From: Bulleidia sp. zg-1006
GTDB lineage: Bacteria; Bacillota_I; Bacilli_A; Erysipelotrichales; Erysipelotrichaceae
DNA length: 64,000 bases
Direction of reading: 5' to 3'
Assembly (NCBI RefSeq): GCF_016812035.1
Contig: NZ_CP069178.1
Location: forward strand, 806,001 to 870,000
Made by a program: the position numbers and the translations under genes. Under the pieces are notes generated by a model, which was not told the DNA's origin, did not search any database, and saw only the letters and a list, made by a program, of their open reading frames with translations. Each line of letters begins with the position of its first letter. Position 1 is the stretch's first letter. Below are positions 49,681-60,222 of the stretch, piece by piece.

Positions 49681-51294
49681 CTAATAAAAGAATAAGGTCA
49701 CATAATTATTTTTCTTTTGAACAAACTTCGTTCCTACTTTTGGATTCGTATCGACCACAATACCGACTTGAATTTTATCCAATTCCCCTTGTGTCATTTG
49801 ACTTGTATCGCGATTAGAGCGACGAACATTAAAGCCCATTGCCTCCAATTCTTTCGCCGCTTCATCCACCGTTTTACCAATAATATCCCTCGGAATAACC
49901 TTGGTTAAATACGCTATATAATCCAAGCTAATTTCTGTTTCTTTTGTTGGATCGAAGAGACTGTCGGCACTTAAGCCCGATTGAGCAATGATTGTTCCTG
50001 GTGTTCCTTTCCCTTTTTTGGCATTCATCCGAATTTTTAGTTTTGGATAAACCGATAGCTTCTTTTGCACGTCCTCCACATCTTGACCAAGGTAGTTTTC
50101 AATCAGCACCCCTTTACCACTAGATACAACCAAAGTTACTTTTGTTCCTTTACGGACTTCATGACCGCTTTCAATATCAGCCCCACTAACTTGGTCAGCT
50201 TCATAATCACCGGATAGGGCTCGTTTTATCTTTGTTTCATCAACACTTAATCCAGCTTCTTTTAATCTTTGTCTGGCTTGATTAAGTTCTAAGCCAACAA
50301 TATTTGGCATCGTTGTTTTCACAAAGTAACGATGATAGATAAAGCCCGTTAAAACAAGTAGACTAAGTACAACTAGACCAATACAAACAGCTTTTGTAAA
50401 AAAGGAATTCTTTTTCTTTTCTTTTTCTTTTTTTGGAAATGATTTTGGTACATAAGGTTCCACATCTGAATCCTTTGTGTATAAACAAGTTCCTAAATCA
50501 GCCAATAGTTCCTCACAATTCGCATAACGATTCTTACGATCTTTCGCCATGGCTTTTAAGCAGATATTATCAATTGCCAATGGAATTTTATTGTTACGAC
50601 TACGAAGCGATGGCACCGGTTCACGTAAGTGCTTCATCGCAATTTGAATGGCTTGTTCCGCCTTATAAGGAACATCCCCTGTTAACATCTCATAGAAAAC
50701 AACCCCTAAAGCATAGATGTCGGATTGGGGTGTAGCCGGATCTCCCTTCGCTAATTCGGGGGCTAAATAATGAACAGAACCCATCACATTATTAGCTCTC
50801 GTTAATTGTAAATTCCCTTTCGCAATCGCAATCCCAAAGTCTAATACTTTAATTGTTCCATCACTTTTTACAATGACATTTTGTGGTTTAATATCACGAT
50901 GAATAATTCCTTTCGCATGCGCACAAGCCAATGCGAAGGCCAATTGCTTTAAAATATCGACAGCTTCTTCCAGAAACAAAGGCGCTCTTTGGCGAATAAT
51001 TTCTTTTAAGTTTTGTCCTTTTAAGTATTCCATCACAATGTAATGATGACCTCGATATTCCCCTACATCATAGATTTCAACAATATTACTATGAGCCAAA
51101 GAGGCGGCCGCTTGAGCCTCTCTTTCAAAACGAACAATGCTTAAAGCATCCTTGCTTAAATCACTGTGTAAAATTTTAATCGCAACCTGACGGTTCAAAA
51201 TCATATCAACAGCTAAAAAGACATCTGCCATTCCCCCTTTACCAATGTGTTGAATGACTTCATAACGATTCGCAATGACATTCTTTTGGTTCAT
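49681..51294 (-). CDS. prkC: Serine/threonine kinase with PASTA domains
   Basis: 537 residues. N-terminal kinase: GKGGMADVFLAVD (Gly loop), VAIKIL (Lys), HRDIKPQNVIV (catalytic loop), DFGIA, APEL. One transmembrane segment at about 308-327 (AVCIGLVVLSLLVLTGFIYH). Outside are three PASTA domains (starting MPNIVGLEL, LIENYLGQD, VIPRDIIGK), which bind muropeptides. Controls growth, division and dormancy exit in relatives. The start overlaps the phosphatase gene by 4 bases. Confidence 0.95.
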   Translation of the reverse strand: MNQKNVIANRYEVIQHIGKGGMADVFLAVDMILNRQVAIKILHSDLSKDALSIVRFEREAQAAASLAHSNIVEIYDVGEYRGHHYIVMEYLKGQNLKEIIRQRAPLFLEEAVDILKQLAFALACAHAKGIIHRDIKPQNVIVKSDGTIKVLDFGIAIAKGNLQLTRANNVMGSVHYLAPELAKGDPATPQSDIYALGVVFYEMLTGDVPYKAEQAIQIAMKHLREPVPSLRSRNNKIPLAIDNICLKAMAKDRKNRYANCEELLADLGTCLYTKDSDVEPYVPKSFPKKEKEKKKNSFFTKAVCIGLVVLSLLVLTGFIYHRYFVKTTMPNIVGLELNQARQRLKEAGLSVDETKIKRALSGDYEADQVSGADIESGHEVRKGTKVTLVVSSGKGVLIENYLGQDVEDVQKKLSVYPKLKIRMNAKKGKGTPGTIIAQSGLSADSLFDPTKETEISLDYIAYLTKVIPRDIIGKTVDEAAKELEAMGFNVRRSNRDTSQMTQGELDKIQVGIVVDTNPKVGTKFVQKKNNYVTLFFY

Positions 51295-52037
51295 AAATCA
51301 TCACCTCGTAAATCCACAATAATCGCTGTCACATTATCAAAGCCACCCACTTGGTTCGCCGCATCAATTAAACGTCGTGCTTTCTTAGCTACAGGAATAG
51401 TGTTTGAAAATAAGATCGATTGGATGATTTTTTGGTCCACATAGGAATGCAAACCGTCGGAACAAAGAAGAACCCCTTGAACACCCGAGAAACCGTGAAA
51501 CTCATCAAAGCGAACATCCCGCCAAACACCTAAAGCATTCGTCAACATGTTCTTCTGCTGAGAATGTTTCGCTTCTTCAACCGTCATTTCGCCTTTACGC
51601 ACTAAATCATTCACATAAGAATGATCTTGCGTAATTTGTTTAAAACGACCATCCGCAAACCAGGCATACGCTCTCGAATCACCAATATTCACAAACCAAC
51701 ATCCCAACTCACAAACCAAAAGAGCACAAAGCGTTGTTCCCATACCTTGATAATTGAGATTACTTTGTGCATAGTGAAAAATTTGGGCATTCGCATGACC
51801 GATGGTTGTACGAAACCATTCATGAATTTGATTAGCGTCATTGAATTTTGAAGACGACGAAAAAGCTTCACACATCATAGATACCGCAATGCGTGAGGCA
51901 ATATCTCCTCCTCTATTTCCACCAATACCATCAGCCACAACCGCTAGAACGTCTTTACTCTCATTGGTCGCAATCGCATAGGAATCTTGGTTACTTTTAC
52001 GGACGAAACCTTTGTCTGTTATTCCATAGTACTTCAT
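51291..52037 (-). CDS. prpC: PP2C-family Ser/Thr phosphatase, partner of PrkC
   Basis: 248 residues. GFVRKSNQDSYAI, AVVADGIGGNRGGDIAS, GMGTTLCALL, NIGDSRAYAW, LLCSDGL and GGFDNVTAIIVDL are PP2C metal-binding motifs in order. Removes phosphates set by PrkC. Overlaps rlmN by 4 bases and prkC by 4 bases. Confidence 0.94.
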   Translation of the reverse strand: MKYYGITDKGFVRKSNQDSYAIATNESKDVLAVVADGIGGNRGGDIASRIAVSMMCEAFSSSSKFNDANQIHEWFRTTIGHANAQIFHYAQSNLNYQGMGTTLCALLVCELGCWFVNIGDSRAYAWFADGRFKQITQDHSYVNDLVRKGEMTVEEAKHSQQKNMLTNALGVWRDVRFDEFHGFSGVQGVLLCSDGLHSYVDQKIIQSILFSNTIPVAKKARRLIDAANQVGGFDNVTAIIVDLRGDDL

Positions 52038-53080
52038 ACCCGTATTTTACCCTTTTCATGTTTCGCTCTTAATTGACCACAAGCCGCGTCAATGTCATCC
52101 CCATGTTTCTGACGAAGGGTTGCTTTGACACCATGCTTCATAATGACATCATAAAAATGCAAGGCTGTTTTATCATCGGTCGATTCATAACCTTTTTCAT
52201 CTACTTTATTATAAGGAATTAAGTTCACATAAGCATTCATTCCTCGCACTAAGTTCGCTAATTCAATCGCATGTTTATCCAAATCATTCACTCCATGTAA
52301 TAAAATATATTCAAAAGTGATACGACGATTATTACTTTCACTATATTCCCTTAAAGAGTCCATAAGTTCAGCCAGTGGATAACGATGATTGATGGGCATT
52401 AATTGATCACGTAAAGCTTGATTTGGTGCATGCAAAGAAATAGCTAAATTATATTGGTAATGTCCCTTTGAAAATGCACGAATTTTCGGTACAATACCGC
52501 AAGTCGAAATCGTAATGTGACGAGCACCAATACCTAAACCAATATCCTGATTCGCTGTTTCGCAAAAACCTAAGACATTATCGTAGTTATCAAACGGTTC
52601 CCCCGTTCCCATCACAACAACATTACTAATCCGAAGATTTTCTTTATCCAATTCTTTTTGAACGTACATTAACTGCCCCAGAATTTCTCCTTGGCTTAAA
52701 TCCCTTTGTTTCTTAAGAAGTCCCGATGCACAAAAAGTACAGCCCATATTACAACCCAATTGTGAAGTCACACAAAGACTTTCACCAAAATTAAAGTGCA
52801 TTAAAACCGTTTCGACACAACTACCATCTTCTAAAGCAAATAAATACTTTCGCGTTCCATCTTTTGCGACCTGACACATCAATTTTTTGATTGGCATAAG
52901 GATAAAACGAGTCTTAAGTTCCGCAATAAATGAAGCTGGTAAATCACTCATTTCTTCAAAATCCAATACTCTTTTACGATACAACCAGGTGAATAATTGT
53001 TTGGCCCGATATTTCTTTTGTCCTAGTTCTAAAACCAATTCCTCTAATTGACTAAGTGTTAAATCATATATTGTTTGCAT
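52034..53080 (-). CDS. rlmN: 23S rRNA/tRNA adenine-C2 methyltransferase (radical SAM)
   Basis: 348 residues. The radical-SAM cluster motif is CNMGCTFCASG (three Cys). FTWLYRKRVLDFEEMSDLP at the N-terminus, NVVMGTGEPFDNYDN, and the conserved second-methyl Cys in DIDAACGQL near the C-terminus. Methylates A2503 of 23S rRNA and some tRNAs. Overlaps rsmB by 22 bases. Confidence 0.96.
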   Translation of the reverse strand: MQTIYDLTLSQLEELVLELGQKKYRAKQLFTWLYRKRVLDFEEMSDLPASFIAELKTRFILMPIKKLMCQVAKDGTRKYLFALEDGSCVETVLMHFNFGESLCVTSQLGCNMGCTFCASGLLKKQRDLSQGEILGQLMYVQKELDKENLRISNVVVMGTGEPFDNYDNVLGFCETANQDIGLGIGARHITISTCGIVPKIRAFSKGHYQYNLAISLHAPNQALRDQLMPINHRYPLAELMDSLREYSESNNRRITFEYILLHGVNDLDKHAIELANLVRGMNAYVNLIPYNKVDEKGYESTDDKTALHFYDVIMKHGVKATLRQKHGDDIDAACGQLRAKHEKGKIRV

Positions 53081-54300
53081 AACTTTGATTTTACCATATC
53101 TTTCTTCTTTCTTCTTAGCTTTGCATAATAAAAACCATCGCTTCCTTCTTTCGGAAAAAGTGTTTTTTCACTCACTAATTGAACTTCTTCATGTTTATCT
53201 AAAAAATTTTGGATTTGTTTATGATTTTCCTTTTGATTTAAAGTACAAGTGCTATACACCAAAATACCATCTTCTTTAAGATATTGTACATTGATTTCTA
53301 ATATTTTGGCTTGTAATTGTTGTATTTCATCCAGAGAATTTGGACTAATGTGATAGCGTATTTCCGGTTTATGACTTAAGTCTCCTAGTCCTGAACATGG
53401 TACATCCAGTAAAATACGATCGAAATGGTTCAGCCAATCGCTTCTTAAACAACCGGCATCTTGTTTTAGGGTATGAATAATCTTAGTACCTGTTTGTTGG
53501 GATAATTGATTAATAAGCTCTAAGCGATGTGGGTAAATATCACAACTAATAATCTCGCCTTCATTATCCATATAAGTAGCGATTTGTTGAGACTTAGTAC
53601 CCGGGGAAGCACAAGCATCTAATACCGATAGTCCACTTCGCAAATCTAATTCCGGTACAACCAATTGGGAATGACGGTCTTGAATTAACACTTGGTGGGA
53701 TTGAAAAGCTTTGGTACTAAGGATATTACCTTCATAAGAAACACATTCATTCTCATAGAAAGTAAAGTCTTTTAAATCCTCTTTCTTGTCTGAAAAAGGA
53801 TTGATACGACCATAGACTTTCGATGGTTTTTGATTTTCTTCAAGGATTTCTAAGGTTTTTTCTAAACCATATTGGGCTAACCATAAGCGAATTAACCATT
53901 CCGGATGGGAATAACGAAGCGCCAAGTCTTTGGGCTCATTACCTCTTGGTTCAATCCAATCGGCTTGAAAAACTTTACGCAACACGGCATTCACAAAAGA
54001 TTTTTCTTGTGGCTTAACAAGCTCTACACTGGTATTAACAATCGCATAGTCCGGCACTTTCATGAAATGGTGCTGATAAATTGCCATCACGAATAAAACA
54101 TCGATTTTCTTCTTTACTTTTTTCACAAAAGCTTTGTATTGTTCTTGTAATAAAAAGTAATGGCGTAAGGTACCATACACCACTTCTGTCACAAAGCCTA
54201 TACTACCATCCACTTTTAGCTTCTTTAAACTCAAAGAGGCATAAGCATGGTCATAGAGCACTTTTTCTAAGATTTGAACAATCACTTCTCTTTCTTTCAT
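53059..54300 (-). CDS. rsmB: 16S rRNA (cytosine967-C5)-methyltransferase
   Basis: 413 residues. N-terminal NusB-like helical domain, then the SAM domain: LDACASPGTKSQQIATYM (motif I), ISCDIYPHRLELI, RILLDVPCSGLGDL (PCSG with catalytic Cys) and LVYSTCTLNQKENHKQI (second Cys). Methylates C967 of 16S rRNA. In many Firmicutes def and fmt precede it; here priA precedes it directly. Confidence 0.95.
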   Translation of the reverse strand: MKEREVIVQILEKVLYDHAYASLSLKKLKVDGSIGFVTEVVYGTLRHYFLLQEQYKAFVKKVKKKIDVLFVMAIYQHHFMKVPDYAIVNTSVELVKPQEKSFVNAVLRKVFQADWIEPRGNEPKDLALRYSHPEWLIRLWLAQYGLEKTLEILEENQKPSKVYGRINPFSDKKEDLKDFTFYENECVSYEGNILSTKAFQSHQVLIQDRHSQLVVPELDLRSGLSVLDACASPGTKSQQIATYMDNEGEIISCDIYPHRLELINQLSQQTGTKIIHTLKQDAGCLRSDWLNHFDRILLDVPCSGLGDLSHKPEIRYHISPNSLDEIQQLQAKILEINVQYLKEDGILVYSTCTLNQKENHKQIQNFLDKHEEVQLVSEKTLFPKEGSDGFYYAKLRRKKKDMVKSKLCKQYMI

Positions 54301-54302
54301 AT

Positions 54303-56465
54303 CTACTCCAAATACAAAGGATTAACATCAATCTTCATCCCCTGTAGCTTTAAATCTGTTTGTTCTAAAAACGATTTTAACTTTTCTAATAAATCATCTA
54401 AATATTTTTCTTTAACAACAATGCGATAGCGGTATAAATCCTGTTTCTTTAATAAAGCGGCAATCCCCAAGCTGAAACAAATTTGACTGATTTCATAATT
54501 GAATTTTTCTACTAGTCTACGTACTTTTTCTTCTTTTTTTCCTTCAAAAACAAAGCTGATGAAAGAGGTATAAGGTGGATATTTCGCTAGATGGCGATAT
54601 TTCATTTCTTGTCTAAAGAAGCTTTCATAGTCTTGTTGAATAGCAGATTGGATTGCGAAATGGTTTGGGTTATACACTTGGAAAATGACTTTTCCTTTTT
54701 TCGCTCCACGACCACTTCTTCCCGCCGCTTGCATCAACAAATTAAAAGTATATTCACTACTTCGATAATCACTTCTTTGTAGACCGTCGTCCGCATTTAT
54801 AACACCCACTAACGTTACATTTGGAAAATCCAAGCCCTTCGCAATCATTTGGGTACCAACTAGAATATCGGCTTTTTGTTCACCAAAGGTCTCTAAGATT
54901 TCTTTATGGGCATTTTTTCTTTGTGTACTATCAAAATCCATACGCAATAATTTCGCTTCTGGAAATTCTTCCTGTATGCGCTCGCATAAACGTTGTGTAC
55001 CAAAGCCATAACCACTAAACCCATCTTCACTGTAACAGTGAGGACATCTTCTTGGTATCATCATTTCAAATCCACAACTATGGCATTTCATTTTTCGACT
55101 ATCTGAATGATACGATAAAGCTAAATCACAATGTGGACAGGTCAATACTTCTTGGCAAGATTTGCATCTCAACAAACGATTATATCCGCGTTTATTTAAT
55201 AAAAGAATGGCTTGTTCTTTTTTCTTGAAAACTTCTTTTAAAGATTGTTTCAAATCATCGGATAAGATATAGTCTTTTCCCTTACGGATTTCTTGGCTCA
55301 TATCCACTAGATTTACTTGAGCCATTTCTTGCCCAAACCGATTTTTTAAAGGGACTAGTTGATAAACAGCTTTTAGTGCTTTCGCATAGCTTTCTAAAGC
55401 AGGCGTAGCAGAGCCTAAAACCACCGGGCAGTGATGGATTTTAGCTCTTTCAATTGCCACATCACGACAATGATAGCTTGGTTGGACATCTTGTTTATAG
55501 GAAGGATCGTGTTCCTCATCTAAAACAATTAAACCTAAGTTTTGAAATGGTAAAAAAATAGCTGAACGAGTTCCTACAATGACTTTTAAAGCACCTTGTT
55601 TTACAAGTTGGTATTGTTCATAGCGCTCTTGTTCATTTAAACCAGAATGGTATACACCCAATTGTTGTCCGAAAACACGAGAAACACGTTGAATCATTTG
55701 CGGTGTCAAACCAATTTCCGGCACTAATATTAAAACTTGTTTATCATCTTGGATAACATCTTTCGCTAAATGAAGGTAAACTTCGGTTTTACCCGAGCCG
55801 GTTTGACCATATAAAAGATGGACACCCTCTTTTTTTTGTATTAAACGATAGGCTCTTTCTTGTTCATCATTCAAAGGATATAAGGCTTCTACTTCTTTAT
55901 CAGCTTGTAAAAAGGATAAGCGTTCACGACTTTTTTTCACAAGAACAGCTTTATCCATTAATGTTTTGACAATAGATGGATATTGTTTCCGAAGGTTTGT
56001 ATACAAAATAGAGGGATGTTCTCTAACGTATTCAACACATTGACTTTGTTTTGGAGTTAAGGAAAGAGATGTATCTCCTATTTCAACAATTTGTTCTAAA
56101 ACAACCGATTTCCATTTTCCTTTCACTCTTTTTTTATTAGTCATCATCACTTGAAAACAAGCAATGGTGGTGGATAAAGTTCTCTCTTTTAGCCATAAAG
56201 CTAACTCATAAAGTTCTTCGTTTAAAACTGGCTCTTCATCTAAAATCTGTTCAATTTCTTTGACTTGATAACCAAGTTCTTGGCTTAATTCCTCGATAGT
56301 CCCATCATATTCTTCACTATGATCCACAAAAGCCATCCGTCTTGAGAAATTGCCAAAAGGCACATAACAACGTATTCCCCTTTCAATTGGTACTTCTGAA
56401 CCATATGTAAATAAAAAATCTAAAGAATGTACCGCATTTTCAATCCAACATTCAACTTTATACAT
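54303..56465 (-). CDS. priA: Primosomal replication-restart helicase PriA
   Basis: The ATG at 56465 (MYKVECW) is preferred; the 10 residues upstream are not family-like. 720 residues. Walker A LYGQTGSGKTEVYLHL, DEEH box VLDEEHDPSYKQD, GSATPALESY, zinc-binding cysteines (CKSCQEVLTCPHCD, CHSCGFEMMIPRRCPHC), and motif GTQMIAKGLDFPNVTLV. Reloads the replisome at stalled forks. Confidence 0.96.
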   Translation of the reverse strand: MYKVECWIENAVHSLDFLFTYGSEVPIERGIRCYVPFGNFSRRMAFVDHSEEYDGTIEELSQELGYQVKEIEQILDEEPVLNEELYELALWLKERTLSTTIACFQVMMTNKKRVKGKWKSVVLEQIVEIGDTSLSLTPKQSQCVEYVREHPSILYTNLRKQYPSIVKTLMDKAVLVKKSRERLSFLQADKEVEALYPLNDEQERAYRLIQKKEGVHLLYGQTGSGKTEVYLHLAKDVIQDDKQVLILVPEIGLTPQMIQRVSRVFGQQLGVYHSGLNEQERYEQYQLVKQGALKVIVGTRSAIFLPFQNLGLIVLDEEHDPSYKQDVQPSYHCRDVAIERAKIHHCPVVLGSATPALESYAKALKAVYQLVPLKNRFGQEMAQVNLVDMSQEIRKGKDYILSDDLKQSLKEVFKKKEQAILLLNKRGYNRLLRCKSCQEVLTCPHCDLALSYHSDSRKMKCHSCGFEMMIPRRCPHCYSEDGFSGYGFGTQRLCERIQEEFPEAKLLRMDFDSTQRKNAHKEILETFGEQKADILVGTQMIAKGLDFPNVTLVGVINADDGLQRSDYRSSEYTFNLLMQAAGRSGRGAKKGKVIFQVYNPNHFAIQSAIQQDYESFFRQEMKYRHLAKYPPYTSFISFVFEGKKEEKVRRLVEKFNYEISQICFSLGIAALLKKQDLYRYRIVVKEKYLDDLLEKLKSFLEQTDLKLQGMKIDVNPLYLE

Positions 56466-56623
56466 AATCCTATTATAACAAATAAGCGCCCTCACCTCAT
56501 CGGTAATCCTAAAGTCATTGACGAGTTATAAATATGAATTGAATCTCTGCAATTGGATTTCTTCTTTTCATTTGTGTACAAAAAAGCGTTCCGGTGCTTA
56601 AAACTCCCCCATCAACAAAAAAA
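56466..56623. other. Intergenic region between priA and the folate gene
   Basis: No reading frame of note. A weak hairpin AAGC/GCTT at about 56583-56600 with TTTTTT on the minus strand may be an extra terminator. The priA promoter should lie here, but I see no clear pair of boxes. Confidence 0.35.
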
Positions 56624-56646
56624 AATCCTACTAGGTTAGTAGGATT
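56624..56646 (-). terminator. Terminator of the suf-folate operon
   Basis: 10-bp stem AATCCTACTA/TAGTAGGATT followed by a run of T residues on the minus strand, overlapping the stop codon of the cyclo-ligase gene. Confidence 0.85.
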
Positions 56647-57160
56647 CAGTTAAAACATCATCTAAAGGAATATCTTGGCTTTCACAAGCAATGAAGTCCA
56701 CTTCTTGTGCTTGAAAAGCTAGACCTATTTTTAATTTAGCTTCTTTTAAGACACAATCATAATAGCCTTTACCATAACCACAACGATTTCCATGACAATC
56801 AAAAGCACTCAATGGCACCAACACCACATCCATATCAGCGATAGAAACTTCTTTGCCGGGAATTGGTTCTAAAACACCGAAATCACTTTTTCCAAGTTGC
56901 TTTGAACAATAAGGATAAAAATGAAGTGTTCCGTTTTCCACTCTAGGTACGTATAAATCCAAGTCCTTTTGTTTTAAAAGAAAACTCGTATCCACCTCAT
57001 TTCCCATTGAAATATAGAGTGCTACTTTTTTCTTTCCTTGCAACAAAGTCAACGCTTTTTCTTGAATAATTTGGCTATATAATTGCCTATCTTTAGCACT
57101 AAGAAGATTTCTTCTAGCTTGTCCTAATTGTCTAGCTGTTTTCTTATCCAATGGAACCAC
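56636..57160 (-). CDS. 5-formyltetrahydrofolate cyclo-ligase
   Basis: 174 residues. [62 protein letters not shown] (the GYGKGYYD signature) are diagnostic. Converts 5-formyl-THF to 5,10-methenyl-THF. The start overlaps the sufB end by 17 bases, so it is cotranscribed with the suf genes. Confidence 0.93.
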   Translation of the reverse strand: MVPLDKKTARQLGQARRNLLSAKDRQLYSQIIQEKALTLLQGKKKVALYISMGNEVDTSFLLKQKDLDLYVPRVENGTLHFYPYCSKQLGKSDFGVLEPIPGKEVSIADMDVVLVPLSAFDCHGNRCGYGKGYYDCVLKEAKLKIGLAFQAQEVDFIACESQDIPLDDVLTESY

Positions 57161-58559
57161 TCATATCTAGTTTCAATAACTGATTTAATTCCACCGCATA
57201 TTCCATTGGCAGCTCTCTTGTGAATGGTTCTAAAAAGCCCATTACAATCATTTCTGTGGCTTGTTCTTCATTTAAACCACGTGACATCAAATAAAACAAT
57301 TGATCTTCTGAAATCTTAGAAACTTTAGCTTCATGTTCAATGGTTGAAGTGTTATTTAAATTAATATCCACTGGAATAGTATCTGACTTAGAACGATTAT
57401 CTACTAGTAAAGTATCGCATTCAATATGCGATTTCGCATGATTTGCCTTTGGCAAAATTTTAATTTCATCGCGGAAATTCGTTACTCCACCATTTCTGGA
57501 AACCGACTTAGAGATAATGGAAGACTTCGTGTATGGTGCCGCATGAATCATTTTCGCTCCTGAATCTTGAACTTGATTCTTAGAACCCACCGCAATTGAG
57601 ATACAAAGACCGCTTGCTCTAGCTCCTGCCAGAATACAAGAGGGATACTTCATGGTAATACGAGAACCAATATTACCATCAATCCATTCCATCGCTCCAT
57701 CTTCTTCCACCTTAGCTCGTTTTGTGACTAAGTTAAGAATATTACCGGACCAGTTTTGCACCGATGAATAGCGACATTTAGCTCCTTTACCAACAAACAC
57801 TTCTACTACCGCCGCATGTAAAGAATCCTTGGAATACTGTGGGGCTGTACAGCCTTCCACATAAGAAATTTCAGCCCCATCATCAACGATAATAATAGAA
57901 CGCTCAAATTGACCCATCGATTCCGAATTGATACGGAAATACGATTGTAAAGGCTTTTCAAGCTTCACTCCTGGAGGCACGTAGATAAAACTTCCTCCTG
58001 ACCAAACCGCTGAATTCAAAGCTGCTAACTTATTATCCCCGGGCGAGACAATCGTAGCAAAATATTTTTTAAAAAGAGCAGGATATTCTTTTAAAGCGGA
58101 ATCAATATCTAAGAAAATAACGCCCTTTTCTTCCACCTCTTTTAACATGGAGTGGTATACCGCTTCCGATTCATATTGCGTTGTGACACCTGCTAAGAAA
58201 TCTCTTTCAGCCTGTGGTATACCCAATTTTTCAAAGGTGTTCTTTACCTCTTCCGGTACATCATCCCAAGATTTTTTAATTTCCTCTGAAACCTTTCTAA
58301 AATAAGTAAAATCCTGAAAATCAATGTCCTGTAAATCCGGTCCCCATTTGGGTAATTTTAATTCTTCAAAAACATGAAAGGCTTGCACTCTTTTCTCACA
58401 CATCCATTCCGGTTCATTCTTCGCTTTTGAAATTTGCCGAACCACGTCCTCGTTGATGCCTTTTCCTGTGTCAAGGATGCTTGTAACTTCATCATGAAAA
58501 CCATATTTATAGTTATCTTGGGATGATAAGACTTCTTCATTATTTTCTACCATTCTCAT
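57144..58559 (-). CDS. sufB: Fe-S cluster scaffold subunit SufB
   Basis: 471 residues. [20 protein letters not shown] at the N-terminus, [50 protein letters not shown] and [17 protein letters not shown] are family motifs of the SufBCD scaffold. Works with SufC and SufD. Overlaps sufU by 20 bases. Confidence 0.97.
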   Translation of the reverse strand: MRMVENNEEVLSSQDNYKYGFHDEVTSILDTGKGINEDVVRQISKAKNEPEWMCEKRVQAFHVFEELKLPKWGPDLQDIDFQDFTYFRKVSEEIKKSWDDVPEEVKNTFEKLGIPQAERDFLAGVTTQYESEAVYHSMLKEVEEKGVIFLDIDSALKEYPALFKKYFATIVSPGDNKLAALNSAVWSGGSFIYVPPGVKLEKPLQSYFRINSESMGQFERSIIIVDDGAEISYVEGCTAPQYSKDSLHAAVVEVFVGKGAKCRYSSVQNWSGNILNLVTKRAKVEEDGAMEWIDGNIGSRITMKYPSCILAGARASGLCISIAVGSKNQVQDSGAKMIHAAPYTKSSIISKSVSRNGGVTNFRDEIKILPKANHAKSHIECDTLLVDNRSKSDTIPVDINLNNTSTIEHEAKVSKISEDQLFYLMSRGLNEEQATEMIVMGFLEPFTRELPMEYAVELNQLLKLDMSGSIG

Positions 58560-58998
58560 CCTCCTTTTCTAATAATTTTTGAATCGCTGTCCAACCAATG
58601 GTGGCACACTTAATTCGGTTGGCTTGGCGATACACATTTTTTAACGCTATCGCTTCTTCAAGTGTATCCGGATTATATTCTTCTTCATGTACCATATGTA
58701 AAAAATTCGTAATCAAAGCTTGGGCTTCTTCTTTTGTTTTGCCAATCAATAAATCCGACATCATCGAAGTAGAAGCGGTCGAAATAGCACAAGCCGCTCC
58801 TTCAAAATTAATATCTAAAATCTTACCATCGGCAATCCTAGCTTCGACTGTTATATCATCAATACAACTATCACTGGCCATATGAACCGATTGATAAGTT
58901 TCTGCGCGCACTAATTTATGATGATGCGGGTATTGGTAATGATCTAAAATCAATTCTCTTAACACATTCGGCTGATCCCGATATTCTGAATTTCCCAT
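58540..58998 (-). CDS. sufU: Fe-S assembly protein SufU
   Basis: 152 residues. Three conserved Cys with neighbours: [28 protein letters not shown] and [12 protein letters not shown], which bind zinc and accept sulfur from SufS. The insertion between the second and third Cys is typical of SufU rather than IscU. Confidence 0.94.
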   Translation of the reverse strand: MGNSEYRDQPNVLRELILDHYQYPHHHKLVRAETYQSVHMASDSCIDDITVEARIADGKILDINFEGAACAISTASTSMMSDLLIGKTKEEAQALITNFLHMVHEEEYNPDTLEEAIALKNVYRQANRIKCATIGWTAIQKLLEKEDENGRK

Positions 58999-59007
58999 AC
59001 TTCCTCC

Positions 59008-60222
59008 TTAAAAAAAGATATCAATTGCCTTTTCCAGACTAATTTCATGAATTATTTTGACAAATTGGTCAATATCTTCTCTATTGTTATAAATCGCTAA
59101 TGAAGCTCGTACCGATTGGTCTGTACCAATAATATGGTGCAATAGCTTGGCACAATGATTACCGGAGCGAACCGCAATATGATGGTGGGCTAAATAACCA
59201 GCCACATCCTGAGAAAAAATTCCCTTTACATTAAACGTAATTGGTCCAAACGCATTTTCTCGGTTATAAATCTCAAGAAAGTCAAAATCCTTCACTTGTT
59301 CATAAAAGTAAGCTCTTATGTCTTTTTCATACGCTTCAATTTCATCCAAGCCTATGTTTAATAAGAAATCACACGCCGCTCCTAAGCCGATTACCCCTTC
59401 AATATTTGGTGTACCGGCTTCAAACTTATGTGGAGCTTCTTTTAATTCCACTCGCCCCTCACGATAAAAACGAGCATTCATTCCCCCACCAAGACCAATT
59501 GGTTCTAATGCATCTAAAAGCGGCTTCTTACCATATAAAATGCCAACTCCATTTGGTCCATACATTTTATGACTCGAAAAACAAAGATAATCCACATTTA
59601 AATCCTGTACATCCACTTTATGATGAGCGATAGTTTGGGCTGCATCGACAACCATAATGGCGCCGGCCTCATGAGCTAATTGGCTCAATTCTCGGATGGG
59701 CTGAATCGTCCCTAATACATTCGTTACTTCCGCAATGGAAATCACCTTGGTGTTTTCTTTTAACGATACTTTATCTAATAATACTCTTCCCACTTCATCA
59801 ACAGGTAAATATTCCACTTCAATTCCTAATTCTTCTTGTAAACGAAACCAAGGAAGCACATTAGAGGCGTGCTCTCCTTCGGTAATATAGACAACATCTT
59901 TTGTTTTTAATTGTTTACGAAGTCCATAAACAATTTGATTTAAAGAAGATGTTACATTGGCTGTAAAGACAATTTCTTGACTCGATTGAGCATGAATTAA
60001 GTCAGCCATCTTTTGACGCACTGCCTCAAAAGCATAATCTGCCTTGACGGCTGTTTCATAGTCACCTCTTTCTACATTAGATGTAAAGTCATTGTAATAA
60101 GAAAGAATCGCTTGAATAACTGAATTTGGTTTATAAGTCGTCGCTCCATTATCCAAATAAATTAATTCCGGATGATTTTGAAGCATGGGAAATTGTGAGC
60201 GTATTTCGGAAGGATTGATCAT
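59008..60222 (-). CDS. sufS: Cysteine desulfurase SufS
   Basis: 404 residues. IYLDNGATTYKP at the start, VDAAQTIAHHKVDV, CFSSHKMYGPNGVGILYG with PLP-binding Lys, and AVRSGNHCAKLLH with the active-site Cys. Provides sulfur to SufU. Overlaps sufD by 4 bases. Confidence 0.96.
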   Translation of the reverse strand: MINPSEIRSQFPMLQNHPELIYLDNGATTYKPNSVIQAILSYYNDFTSNVERGDYETAVKADYAFEAVRQKMADLIHAQSSQEIVFTANVTSSLNQIVYGLRKQLKTKDVVYITEGEHASNVLPWFRLQEELGIEVEYLPVDEVGRVLLDKVSLKENTKVISIAEVTNVLGTIQPIRELSQLAHEAGAIMVVDAAQTIAHHKVDVQDLNVDYLCFSSHKMYGPNGVGILYGKKPLLDALEPIGLGGGMNARFYREGRVELKEAPHKFEAGTPNIEGVIGLGAACDFLLNIGLDEIEAYEKDIRAYFYEQVKDFDFLEIYNRENAFGPITFNVKGIFSQDVAGYLAHHHIAVRSGNHCAKLLHHIIGTDQSVRASLAIYNNREDIDQFVKIIHEISLEKAIDIFF

